DNA of 64,000 bases from Psychrobacillus sp032154225 (GTDB lineage Bacteria > Bacillota > Bacilli > Bacillales_A > Planococcaceae). Below are positions 41,664-49,785 of this stretch, piece after piece. The notes under the pieces are model-generated. The model saw nothing but the letters and a program-made list of their open reading frames with translations, was not told the origin of the DNA and searched no databases. Where the stretch lies: NCBI RefSeq assembly GCF_032154225.1, contig NZ_JALDYF010000019.1, positions 1 through 64,000 on the forward strand, given 5' to 3'. Position 1 is the first letter of the stretch. Each line of letters opens with the position of its first letter. The translations under genes were made by a program, and so were the position numbers.

Positions 41664-41712
41664 GAGGACAACAAATGACTCAGCATTGTGCTGTAATCAT
41701 TTATTGTCCTCC
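41664..41712 (-). terminator. Terminator after the XtrA-like gene
   Basis: GAGGACAA(c/t)AAATGA arms form a long stem; on the minus strand CTCTTTTTTATTT follows. It lies between the XtrA-like and late-regulator genes. Confidence 0.8.
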
Positions 41713-41752
41713 AGATGACTGGTGGGACTATATATTTAGTACAAAAAAGTAA

Positions 41753-41950
41753 TTAAAACTCTTCTCCCTCATTCCATTTCACTCTAGTTACTTTCCCTTG
41801 ATGGGTTTTAATTGTTGTATCAGAGTAAAATGGTAATTCTGTAATTTTAGCTTTTCCTTTACTAAGCACAATAACGCTTGGCATTGATAAATCCAGCGTG
41901 TTTATACTTAGAATTCCCTGAGCATCTATTTTTAATTCTTTCATTCTCAT
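41753..41950 (-). CDS. XtrA/YqaO-family phage protein
   Basis: 65 aa. SINTLDLSMPSVIVLSKGKA and TIKTHQGKVTRVKWNEGEEF match the small XtrA/YqaO proteins found near the repressors of PBSX- and skin-type elements. Start ATG at 41950 follows AGGAGGGG. One repressor-type palindrome lies 32 bp upstream of the start, so it is probably under Xre control. Confidence 0.75.
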   Translation of the reverse strand: MRMKELKIDAQGILSINTLDLSMPSVIVLSKGKAKITELPFYSDTTIKTHQGKVTRVKWNEGEEF

Positions 41951-41981
41951 TTAAATCCCCTCCTAGTACTCTAAGTTTAAA

Positions 41982-41995
41982 TTCCGCAAACGGAA
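41982..41995. promoter_or_regulatory. Candidate repressor operator O1 (TTCCGCAAACGGAA)
   Basis: A 14-bp palindrome upstream of the XtrA-like gene. It shares TTCCG...CGGAA with the sites at 42232 and 42290. Confidence 0.7.
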
Positions 41996-42114
41996 CAATT
42001 AGATAAATAAATTTTCTATCACCAACTCGAATCTTTAGACTATGTTCATCATAAAATTTGTTGTTAAAAATCAAACTCTTTTAATCAATTTTTTTCACAT
42101 CTTGCCCAATATTT

Positions 42115-42172
42115 TCAAGGGATAGGACTGTCTCGCTTTCCCTCAAGAGTCGCCCCACTCCTCAGCGTCCTG
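42115..42172. other. GC-rich segment in the tailocin control region
   Basis: About 58 bp of clearly higher GC than the surrounding AT-rich sequence, with short self-complementary pieces (AGGAC/GTCCT at its ends, GAGT/ACTC inside). No frame looks coding. It might be part of a structured leader or small RNA, or foreign sequence. Confidence 0.35.
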
Positions 42173-42231
42173 AATTATAAAATCAGCTCACTTATCAAGA
42201 CTTCTTTTTCAACCAACAGCCAAAACTATTT

Positions 42232-42245
42232 TTCCGTTTATGGAA
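42232..42245. promoter_or_regulatory. Candidate repressor operator O2 (TTCCGTTTATGGAA)
   Basis: A 14-bp palindrome with one mismatched pair, in the divergent promoter region. Confidence 0.65.
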
Positions 42246-42254
42246 CAACATTAG

Positions 42255-42277
42255 CATAATATGTGCAACATATTATG
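42255..42277. repeat. Perfect 10-bp inverted repeat (CATAATATGT / ACATATTATG)
   Basis: Arms at 42255-42264 and 42268-42277 with a 3-nt centre. It lies between O2 and O3 and is distinct from the TTCCG operators. There is no T-run. Confidence 0.75.
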
Positions 42278-42289
42278 TCAATAACTAAA

Positions 42290-42303
42290 TTCCGAAAACG
42301 GAA
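42290..42303. promoter_or_regulatory. Candidate repressor operator O3 (TTCCGAAAACGGAA)
   Basis: A 14-bp palindrome 82 bp ahead of the Xre repressor gene. A further half-site (ACGGAA) is at 42329-42334. Confidence 0.72.
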
Positions 42304-42384
42304 CATATTTAATATATTAGTTGCATTTACGGAAATACCATAATAATATAAGAGGTATAGATAAAATCTAAGGAGATAATACCA

Positions 42385-42729
42385 GTGAATAATTTCGGCG
42401 AACTATTAAAAGAACTAAGACTGAGCAGGAAACTAACTATTGAGCAATTGGTTGATTCTTTAAATTCTAAATACGGTGGAAAAATTAGTAAAAGCTCTAT
42501 TAGCCGTTGGGAAAATGGAGAGGCCGATCCTAAGTTGGAGTTTGTTCGATTACTTGCAGACTTTTTTAAAGTTTCAGGACAGTACTTTTTAGGTGAGGAT
42601 AATTCTGAAAAAACATTTGAAATTAAAAAAATTGAAACCATTGCCGCCCACATTGATGATGATGTCACAGAGGAAGAAATGGAAGACATTAAGAAATATA
42701 TTGAGTTTATTAAATCCCAACGCGGTTAA
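42385..42729 (+). CDS. Xre/cI-like repressor
   Basis: 114 aa, GTG start at 42385 with AAGGAG 9 nt upstream. The HTH covers residues 5-65 (FGELLKELRLSRKLTIEQLV, then KSSISRWENGEADPKLEFVR); the C-terminal ~35 residues are acidic and helical, probably for dimerisation. It is divergent from the tail side and next to three TTCCG palindromes, the likely operators. It would keep the element silent until inactivated with help from the next gene. Confidence 0.87.
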   Translation: MNNFGELLKELRLSRKLTIEQLVDSLNSKYGGKISKSSISRWENGEADPKLEFVRLLADFFKVSGQYFLGEDNSEKTFEIKKIETIAAHIDDDVTEEEMEDIKKYIEFIKSQRG

Positions 42730-42743
42730 TTGGAGGTGTCTAG

Positions 42744-43205
42744 ATGGGTTATGATCGACTGATACTGGAGTATCCAAACGTTAAAGTAATTGAAAAAGTA
42801 CTGCCTAAAGGGCTTCCTGGTTTATATTACGATAACGTGATTGAAATTGATAAATTCAAAAACAAATATGAAAAGCATTGTATTTTAGCTGAAGAGCTTG
42901 GACATTACGAAACGACCTATGGAGATATAACAGAGTTTAATGATTTGAGAAATCTTAAACTAGAGAAAATTGCTCGAAGATGGGGATATGAGAAAATTGT
43001 TTCGTTAGACCAGCTAATTGATTGCTATGTAAAAGGACAAACCACATTAGAAGAAGTATGTACAAATCTCGAAATAACTCCAGAATATTTGAAAAGTGTT
43101 ATTGATTATTACATCGAAAAATATGGTCTCTTTAAATTACACAAAGAATATAAAATTACATTTGAACCACTTAATATTAAAGTTTTAAAAAGTGAAAATA
43201 ATTAA
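42744..43205 (+). CDS. ImmA/IrrE-type metallopeptidase
   Basis: 153 aa; ATG at 42744 with GGAGGTG 5 nt before it. The zinc motif region reads CILAEELGHYETTYGDI, an EExGH form where many relatives have HExxH. Partner of the repressor in ICEBs1- and phage-type switches, where it cleaves the repressor to induce the element. The C-terminal half has FEPLNIKVL and a helical region. Confidence 0.8.
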   Translation: MGYDRLILEYPNVKVIEKVLPKGLPGLYYDNVIEIDKFKNKYEKHCILAEELGHYETTYGDITEFNDLRNLKLEKIARRWGYEKIVSLDQLIDCYVKGQTTLEEVCTNLEITPEYLKSVIDYYIEKYGLFKLHKEYKITFEPLNIKVLKSENN

Positions 43206-43338
43206 AGAGTGACTCAAAAAGTTGATTTAATGCTACTTTTCAAGTCACCATATTTCCAAATTACACTATTATTCAAGTTAATTATTATTAAAAAAGAGTG
43301 AATACATTTGTTGAAATGATGAAACTTGGAAAACGACT

Positions 43339-44643
43339 CTAATAGTTATGAGACTGTCTTCCTTTTTCATAGTATTCTTCCTTCGCTTCATCCGGAACCA
43401 TGCCGCCACCTGTTGCCCAGACGATATGCGTGGCATTTTTTAAGCCAACTTCGTGCTTTGCAAGATGAATAGGTCCAGTCATTCCAGCAAGTGCAGAAGG
43501 TTCTAGCTGGATTTTTTCCGTGTCGGCTAAAATCGCCAGCAACTTATACATTGTTTCATCACTTATTGTGTAACTTCCACTTATTAAATGTTCGAGTGTT
43601 TTCCCTACAAATCCCGATGGTCGGCCAACTGCAAGTCCGTCAGCATCGGTTTTATTATCTAGCCCGATATCACTTACTGCGATCTTTTCATGTAGTCCCG
43701 TCATCATTCCAAGCAACATACAAGGTGAGTGCGTCGGCTCAGCAAAAAAGCAATGGACGTGATCGCCAAATAATAATTTCAAACCAAATGCAACGCCGCC
43801 AGGGCCACCGCCAACTCCACAAGGTAAGTAGACGAATAATGGATTGTGCTCATCAACCGTCTTCCCTAGCTGCTCTAGCTGTTTTTTTAATCTACTCGCT
43901 GCAACTGCATATCCAACGAATAGGTCGACGGAGTTTTCATCATCGATAAAAAAGCATGTCGGGTCTTTTTCAGCCTGTTTTCTGCCCTCTTCCACAGCAA
44001 TGCTGTAGTCCGATGCATATTCAATAACCTCTACGCCTTTTGCGCGTAGCATATCTTTTTTCCATTGCTTCGCGTCACTCGACATATGTACAGTCACTCG
44101 GAAACCGAGTTTCGCACTCATTATTCCTATACTCAGTCCAAGGTTTCCTGTTGACCCTACTGCAATCGAATAGCCAGAGAAAAACTGCTTCATTTCATCT
44201 GTTGCAAGAACCGCATAATCGGCTGTTTCTGTTAATACCCCCCCACGAATTGCAAGCGTCTCCGCAATTTTTAACACTTCGTAAATTCCGCCTCTTGCTT
44301 TAATAGACCCAGAAATCGGCAAAGCATTATCACATTTCAATAAAAGCTCTCCGTCAAAGTCGACCGAAAGAAATTCTTTTAGTGCGGCTTCCATAGAAGG
44401 AATAGCGATAAGTGGTGACTCTATAATGCCATTTGTCACTGCTGTTTCCGGAAAAGCAACTTGCAAATAACTTGCGAATCGATCTAGCCGGTCACTTGCA
44501 TCCTGCACCATTTCACTTGTAACAGATAACTTTTTTAAAGCTTCCGCTGTATTTGTTTTATTTGGATTAAACCAAATTACTTCTTCGGTCTTTTGTATTT
44601 TATCTATTAGAGGAAATTGCTCTCCTAGTTGTTGAATATTCAT
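43339..44643 (-). CDS. dsdA: D-serine dehydratase
   Basis: 434 aa, PLP-dependent fold II enzyme turning D-serine into pyruvate and ammonia. The PLP lysine lies in LPISGSIKARGG; AVGSTGNLGLSIGIMSAKLG binds phosphate; LPCGVGGGPGGVAFGLK and DADGLAVGRPSGFVGK are DsdA-specific. Full length. A GNAT gene precedes it by 15 bp and is probably cotranscribed. Confidence 0.93.
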   Translation of the reverse strand: MNIQQLGEQFPLIDKIQKTEEVIWFNPNKTNTAEALKKLSVTSEMVQDASDRLDRFASYLQVAFPETAVTNGIIESPLIAIPSMEAALKEFLSVDFDGELLLKCDNALPISGSIKARGGIYEVLKIAETLAIRGGVLTETADYAVLATDEMKQFFSGYSIAVGSTGNLGLSIGIMSAKLGFRVTVHMSSDAKQWKKDMLRAKGVEVIEYASDYSIAVEEGRKQAEKDPTCFFIDDENSVDLFVGYAVAASRLKKQLEQLGKTVDEHNPLFVYLPCGVGGGPGGVAFGLKLLFGDHVHCFFAEPTHSPCMLLGMMTGLHEKIAVSDIGLDNKTDADGLAVGRPSGFVGKTLEHLISGSYTISDETMYKLLAILADTEKIQLEPSALAGMTGPIHLAKHEVGLKNATHIVWATGGGMVPDEAKEEYYEKGRQSHNY

Positions 44644-44658
44644 TTCTTAAAACCCTTT

Positions 44659-45105
44659 CTATTCTAGGCTCATCACATGTGTCGTATCTGGTGAGCGCTC
44701 ATCAAATGTAAATCCATTCGCTCTGTAAAAAGCATCTGCTTTACTAGACTCTGTTCTCGTTGTAATTTCTTTAAACTGTCCTTTAGCGTCATCAAAAATC
44801 ATTTTGCATAATTCGCTTCCGACACCCTTTCGACGATACTCTGGTAATGTGTAAAAACGATGTAGTCTAGCTGAATTATCATTTTCGGCACTTAGATTCC
44901 TATTTAGTCCGCCAATAGCAACTAGCTCCTGCTCATCCCACACCCCATAAAGTGCTTCACCTTGTTCACTGAAACGATTTGTTCCATCTTCATATTCTGA
45001 TGCAAGCCTCGATACAAATCGATATCCTTCTTTTTCGCTTTCTTGAATAAGTTTGGTTACGTTGACTTCTTTCAAATCTGAAATTTTCTTCACTTCGATT
45101 GCCAT
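44659..45105 (-). CDS. GNAT-family acetyltransferase
   Basis: 148 aa. The acetyl-CoA loop is visible as YTLPEYRRKGVGSELCKMIF around residues 85-105, and the C-terminal AFYRANGFTFDER fits. Start ATG at 45105. Upstream of, and close to, dsdA; substrate unknown. Confidence 0.82.
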   Translation of the reverse strand: MAIEVKKISDLKEVNVTKLIQESEKEGYRFVSRLASEYEDGTNRFSEQGEALYGVWDEQELVAIGGLNRNLSAENDNSARLHRFYTLPEYRRKGVGSELCKMIFDDAKGQFKEITTRTESSKADAFYRANGFTFDERSPDTTHVMSLE

Positions 45106-45297
45106 TTACGTTTCCCCCATTCTATTTTTAAAAACGAACTCTATATTTACATTCGATATCGCATGCTGTTTTCCCTCTAAATTAAACCGATACTCTTTGA
45201 AATGGACATTTCAATAATACGAGTATATGGTTAATTGAAATTTTTTATCCGACATTGTATGAGTTTACTTTCCAATTAATCTCGAAAAAAAAGAAAA

Positions 45298-45325
45298 AGG
45301 CCGTCTCTAAGTAGAAAGACGACCT
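45298..45325 (-). terminator. trhO terminator
   Basis: AGGCCGTCT pairs with AGACGACCT (one mismatch); the A-rich plus side gives Ts on the minus strand. Confidence 0.8.
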
Positions 45326-45345
45326 AGAAGACAACCTTTTTTATA

Positions 45346-46302
45346 TTATACAGTTTCTTTAATAGCAGCTAATCTTGCTTCTACTTCTTCCACTGATAAA
45401 TTATGCTCTACAATATAACGGTTGCGTGGATTCTCACGGCATTCATCCGAACAGCTACGTAAATATTTATGTTCATTTTCTTCCGAACATAAAATTTTAT
45501 CGTTACATGCTGGATTCGCACAGTTTACATAACGCTCACATGGCTCGCCAGTAAAATGGTCTTTCCCAACAATTACATGCTCTACTTGGTTAATCGGCAC
45601 AGCAATACGCTCGTCGAATACATACATTTGACCATCCCAAAGTTGACCTTTCACTTCTGGGTCTTTCGCATAAGTTGCAATACCACCATGTAATTGACCT
45701 ACTCCTTCAAAACCTTCACGTACTAACCAGCCAGAGAATTTTTCACAACGAATTCCGCCTGTGCAATACGTTAAAACTTTTTTACCATCAAACATTTCTT
45801 TATTCTCAATCATCCAGTCTGGTAGATCACGGAAGTTGCGAATATCTGGACGGATCGCTCCACGGAAATGCCCTAAGTCAAATTCATAGTCATTACGAGC
45901 ATCAATTACTACCGTATCCTCTGCTTGCATTTGTTCAAAAAATTCTTTTGGAGAAAGATACGTTCCAGTTAATTCATTCGGATTAATATCATCTGCCAAT
46001 CCTAAATGAACGATTTCTTGCTTTGGACGAACATGCATTTTCTTGAATGCGTGTCCTTCCGCTTCATCTATTTTATACACCATGTCGGCAAACCGGTCGT
46101 CTGCTTTCATCATTTCAATGTATGCGTCGGTTTGTTCCGTTGTTCCCGAACATGTGCCGTTAATTCCTTCATCAGATACTAAAATACGCCCTTTTAATCC
46201 AATTTCTTTACAAGCAGCAAGATGTTCTTGTGCAAATGTTACTGGATCTTCTATTGGGACATATTTGTAGTAAAGTAATACTCTGTATGCATTTGTTTCC
46301 AT
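45346..46302 (-). CDS. trhO: tRNA uridine(34) hydroxylase, rhodanese-type
   Basis: 318 aa. An N-terminal acylphosphatase-like domain, a central rhodanese domain (VIDARNDYEFDLGHFRGAI; active site CTGGIRCEK) and a C-terminal Cys-rich region (CANPACNDKILCSEENE, then CSDECRENPRNR). The set matches the TrhO/YceA family, which oxygenates U34 of certain tRNAs. Confidence 0.92.
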   Translation of the reverse strand: METNAYRVLLYYKYVPIEDPVTFAQEHLAACKEIGLKGRILVSDEGINGTCSGTTEQTDAYIEMMKADDRFADMVYKIDEAEGHAFKKMHVRPKQEIVHLGLADDINPNELTGTYLSPKEFFEQMQAEDTVVIDARNDYEFDLGHFRGAIRPDIRNFRDLPDWMIENKEMFDGKKVLTYCTGGIRCEKFSGWLVREGFEGVGQLHGGIATYAKDPEVKGQLWDGQMYVFDERIAVPINQVEHVIVGKDHFTGEPCERYVNCANPACNDKILCSEENEHKYLRSCSDECRENPRNRYIVEHNLSVEEVEARLAAIKETV

Positions 46303-46392
46303 TTTTTACTCCACCTTTTTTCAATTTAGTCCATTTTTTAATATACCAAAAATAAAGGTGGATGTTAACTATATTGGTCTAATTCGCAACAA

Positions 46393-46839
46393 TCAGTTTC
46401 TTAAGACAACTTCACATAAATTGGTAAAACTCTTTTCAAATTTTTCATCATCTTCTTTTTGACGTTTTTTAGGCCCTTTCAAACGGCCTCCCGCTTGTCT
46501 AATTTTCTTGGCGATGTGGCGGTTATTTAATAATTGGTCAATATTATCAGATGTATACCAACGACCATTTTGATCGATTGCAAAGCCTTGTTTAGCTAAT
46601 ACCATCGCAGCAAGCCCATAATCCTGCGTCACGACAATGTCCCCTTTATTCACCTTATTGACTAATACAAAGTCGACGGCATCTGCTCCTTTAGAAACCA
46701 TGATCGTTTCCGCCCCGTCACGTTGCATATAATGTGCTGTATCACATAATAACGTCACTTTTAACTTAAACTTTTTAGCTACAGCAATAGTCAAATCGAC
46801 CACTGGACAACCATCCGCATCAACTAAAATACTTACCAT
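46393..46839 (-). CDS. UPF0178/YaiI-YqxD family protein (DUF188)
   Basis: 148 aa. SILVDADGCPVVDLTIAVAK, then TVSKGADAVDFVL-type (MVSKGADAVDFVLVNKVNKG) and DIVVTQDYGLAAM mark this PIN-like fold family. Start: ATG at 46839 with GAGGTG 6 nt away. Probably a nuclease fold; function unproven. Confidence 0.9.
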   Translation of the reverse strand: MVSILVDADGCPVVDLTIAVAKKFKLKVTLLCDTAHYMQRDGAETIMVSKGADAVDFVLVNKVNKGDIVVTQDYGLAAMVLAKQGFAIDQNGRWYTSDNIDQLLNNRHIAKKIRQAGGRLKGPKKRQKEDDEKFEKSFTNLCEVVLRN

Positions 46840-46905
46840 TTCACGCACCTCATTTACCCATCAATATTCCCTCATTGTAGTACATTTCTTTAGAAAACGG
46901 AATAA

Positions 46906-46932
46906 GATGACTCCGTTCATATCGGGGTCATC
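46906..46932 (-). terminator. Hairpin after the ABC importer operon
   Basis: GATGACtCCG pairs with CGGgGTCATC around 7 nt. Few Ts follow, so it may be weak. Confidence 0.6.
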
Positions 46933-46957
46933 TCGCTACCTTGTTCGCATACAAATC

Positions 46958-48049
46958 CTATCTTTCGTAAGCTCCTAAAATCTCTACTGCTTTTTCTGTA
47001 ACAGATGTATCTACTGCTTTATCAAAGTCTACATCTCCACTAATTGCTCCATTTTCTTTATATACATCATACTGCTTCTTCACATCATCTAAAAACATTT
47101 TCCCATCAGGGTCTAAACCTGTTACAAATACCTTTTCCCATAGTGCTGGATCTTTTGATGCTGTATGCTTTGTCATAATGTCGATTATTTCTGCTTTTCC
47201 TTCCCCTTTAATAAAAGCATCATTGTAGTCACGTACGCCTTTTAAATACGCAGCCATAAATCGTAACGAAACATCTTTTTCTTCACTCATAAACTGAGGA
47301 GAACCAAGCACCATTGCAATTTGTGATTCTGGAGCATAATCCGTCGTATCTCCAAATCGTTCATGGAAGCCATTTGCAATACCTTGTGCTATGAGTGGCT
47401 CTATTTGTAATGCAGCATCAATCGAACCATTTTCAATTGCACCAAGCATACTTCCAAAATCTCCGAGCAATACAAACTCTACATCATCATTCGTCAATCC
47501 TGCATGCTTTAACATTTCTAAATAAATATATTCATCGATTGAGTTTTTAGAAGAAACGGCAATTTTTTTCCCTTTAAAGTCTTTGTATTCTTTTATTTGA
47601 TCTTTCATATGATTACCAATAACGAATGAGAAATAAGACTTCCCAGGCACATTATGCCCTTTATCCGCAATAATTTTCACATCAATTCCTTGTGCTATTG
47701 CATTAAAGAAAGAAGCAGTGGAAACTCCTCCTGCAATATCTACTTCCCCGGAAGCAAGAGCAGGTAGCATTTCATCACTATTTGCAAATTGTGCAAATTC
47801 CACTTCAATATTGTAGTCCGCAAAATACCCTTTTTCTTTTGCAATATAAAACCCTGCTCCAGAAGCTGCACCATCTTCTGCTATAATAACTTTCACTTTT
47901 TTATCAAGTGGAGCTAAATCTCCAGAAGGATTATCCTTGCTCACATCATTATTTCCCGTGCTTACCGTTTCTTTCGAAGAACACGCACCTAATAAAAGAA
48001 GAATCGCTGCAAACATCATCATTCCGCTCTTACGAAAACCCTTTTTCAC
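46958..48049 (-). CDS. ABC importer substrate-binding lipoprotein (NitT/TauT type)
   Basis: 363 aa. Lipobox LLLGACSS puts the acylated Cys near residue 22. KVIIAEDGAASGAGFYIAKE, AIAQGIDVKIIADKGHN and DIAGGVSTASFF are the NMT1/SsuA-like fold pattern. Third gene of a permease-ATPase-binding protein operon. Substrate could be a sulfonate, a thiamine precursor or an aromatic acid; no riboswitch or linked enzyme settles it. Confidence 0.83.
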   Translation of the reverse strand: MKKGFRKSGMMMFAAILLLLGACSSKETVSTGNNDVSKDNPSGDLAPLDKKVKVIIAEDGAASGAGFYIAKEKGYFADYNIEVEFAQFANSDEMLPALASGEVDIAGGVSTASFFNAIAQGIDVKIIADKGHNVPGKSYFSFVIGNHMKDQIKEYKDFKGKKIAVSSKNSIDEYIYLEMLKHAGLTNDDVEFVLLGDFGSMLGAIENGSIDAALQIEPLIAQGIANGFHERFGDTTDYAPESQIAMVLGSPQFMSEEKDVSLRFMAAYLKGVRDYNDAFIKGEGKAEIIDIMTKHTASKDPALWEKVFVTGLDPDGKMFLDDVKKQYDVYKENGAISGDVDFDKAVDTSVTEKAVEILGAYER

Positions 48050-48061
48050 AAACTTCCTCCT

Positions 48062-48841
48062 CTATTTTCTTGATTTTTGCACCTCTTGCTGCAAATGATT
48101 CCAAATAATGATGAATTGCTCCGCCATTTCAGCATTTGCTCGCACCTGCTCCATCGTTCTTGGCCTCGGTACAGGTACGATAATTTCTTTTATAATTTCT
48201 CCAGGATGTGCACTCATTAAAACGATTCGATCGCTCAGCAATAAAGCCTCATCAATACTATGTGTAATAAATAAAACCGTTTTTTTCGTTTCATTCCAAA
48301 TGGAAAGTAACTCTTCTTGCAATATGAATTTATTTTGCTCATCAAGTGCAGCAAATGGTTCATCCATGAGTAAAATTTCTGGGTCATTGGCAAATGCGCG
48401 TGCAATGCTAATCCGTTGTTTCATTCCCCCAGAAAGCTCTTTTGGATACAGTTTAGAGAAATGATTTAATCCTACTTTTTCCAAATAATAATCTGTTTGT
48501 TTTCGAACTATTTCTTTCGGAACATGTCGCATATTAAGTCCAAACGCGACATTTTCTTCGACCGTTAACCAAGGGATAACACCTTTTTCTTGAAATACCA
48601 TTGACTGTAACGGGCGAGCATCAGAATCCGCTTCAATTCGAAAGGTTCCTGAACTCGGTTGCTCTAACCCTGCTAATATTCGTAGTAATGTTGTTTTTCC
48701 ACAGCCACTTGGTCCAACTATGCAAACAAATTCCCCTTCTCTTACTTGAAGTGAAATATCTTTCATTGCCGTCACACTGTTTTGTTTTTTATAAAAGACT
48801 TTCGTCAAGTGCTCAATTGAAATTTTCACAGACTCACTCAC
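48062..48841 (-). CDS. ABC importer ATPase (NitT/TauT type)
   Basis: 259 aa. Walker A GPSGCGKTT, Q-loop VFQEKGVIPWL, signature LSGGMKQR, Walker B ILLMDEP, H-loop THS. Start: GTG at 48841 with GGAGGTG 5 nt upstream, which overlaps the stop of the permease gene; the longer frame (to 48907) is not supported. Confidence 0.9.
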   Translation of the reverse strand: MSESVKISIEHLTKVFYKKQNSVTAMKDISLQVREGEFVCIVGPSGCGKTTLLRILAGLEQPSSGTFRIEADSDARPLQSMVFQEKGVIPWLTVEENVAFGLNMRHVPKEIVRKQTDYYLEKVGLNHFSKLYPKELSGGMKQRISIARAFANDPEILLMDEPFAALDEQNKFILQEELLSIWNETKKTVLFITHSIDEALLLSDRIVLMSAHPGEIIKEIIVPVPRPRTMEQVRANAEMAEQFIIIWNHLQQEVQKSRK

Positions 48842-48845
48842 TTTT

Positions 48846-49667
48846 TCACCTCCATGGGACGATTTTCTTTTGCAGCCCACGTAAGAACAGAGAAAAAAGG
48901 AAGCCAAAAAAGGAAATAAGTACTAATCCTACAAACATTTCTTTTAACATAAAAGCTTTGTAAGAAGTCCATATTAAATATCCAATTCCCGATGTAGCTC
49001 CCATCATTTCCGCAGCAACAATTGTTAAAAGTGCAATTGCCTGCCCCATCTGTATGCCTTCAAGCATGACAGGAAGTGCACCTGGAAATGCAATTTTAAA
49101 GAAAAAATCTTTTGAACTAGCTCCATAATTTTTCGCAACGTCTAAATGCACTCTTTCTATATTCATCACACCGGCAACTGTATTAATCACGACAGGGAAA
49201 AATACGCTACCTGCGATTGTCACGACTTTTGAAAAATCCCCAATGCCGAAGAGGATAATAATAATAGGCAATAATGCTAGCGTTGGTATTGGCATAAATG
49301 CCATAACAATCGGAGATATAAAATGTCTGATTGGTGCGTATAATCCCATTAGTAAACCAATGATTACTCCTGGAATTACACCCAATAAAAAGCCAGCAGC
49401 TATTCTATAGAGAGAAACCGAAATATGTGTCATTAACTGTCCATTTGCAGCAAGTTCGAAAAAGGTAGAGATAATAGCAGACGGCGGGGGAAAAAATCGA
49501 ATATCCAGTATTCCAGTTTGAGAGAATAGTTCCCAAAGTAATAGGATGAATATGGGGGAAATAATTGTTAGTAATTGCTTCGCTCTCTCTTTTACTTGTT
49601 GCTTCTTCCATTCCTGTTGTTCCATTTCATAAGGATCATAAGGCATGAGCCTATTTTCATTGCGCAT
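48846..49667 (-). CDS. ABC importer permease (NitT/TauT type)
   Basis: 273 aa, six membrane helices. The conserved EAA loop is seen as NYGASSKDFFFKIAFPGALP. First gene of the operon, directly coupled to the ATPase gene. Confidence 0.9.
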   Translation of the reverse strand: MRNENRLMPYDPYEMEQQEWKKQQVKERAKQLLTIISPIFILLLWELFSQTGILDIRFFPPPSAIISTFFELAANGQLMTHISVSLYRIAAGFLLGVIPGVIIGLLMGLYAPIRHFISPIVMAFMPIPTLALLPIIIILFGIGDFSKVVTIAGSVFFPVVINTVAGVMNIERVHLDVAKNYGASSKDFFFKIAFPGALPVMLEGIQMGQAIALLTIVAAEMMGATSGIGYLIWTSYKAFMLKEMFVGLVLISFFGFLFSLFLRGLQKKIVPWR

Positions 49668-49785
49668 CTTTCACCACCTCTTGTAAAAATAATATGTAAT
49701 GGGTAGTAAATGTGTGAAAGATTTAATTGACTAATGAAACACTATTTGGTAAATTTAAAAATATTTGAATAGGAGTGAAGTATAC

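Larger units (their letters stand above)
28613..43205 (-). mobile_element. Contractile phage-tail-like element (probable tailocin) with its control region
   Basis: All structural genes run on the minus strand from 40963 to 28613 in PBSX order: tail terminator-like, sheath, tube, chaperone, tape measure, LysM hub, baseplate, fibre, holin, amidase. Control genes (late regulator, XtrA-like, Xre repressor, ImmA-like) lie at 41137-43205. No terminase, portal, capsid, head-tail connector, replication or integrase gene occurs in the interval, and ordinary chromosomal genes flank it closely. This fits a tail-only bacteriocin rather than a degraded prophage, because every tail gene appears intact. Confidence 0.75.

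Noticed and set aside
41862..42074. 70-aa minus-strand frame overlapping the XtrA-like gene
   Set aside because: TTG start without a usable ribosome site, overlap with the better-supported XtrA-like gene, and a repressor palindrome inside it.
49668..49785. Riboswitch upstream of the ABC importer (thiamine or SAM) that would name its substrate
   Set aside because: The gap is too short and shows none of the conserved riboswitch cores.
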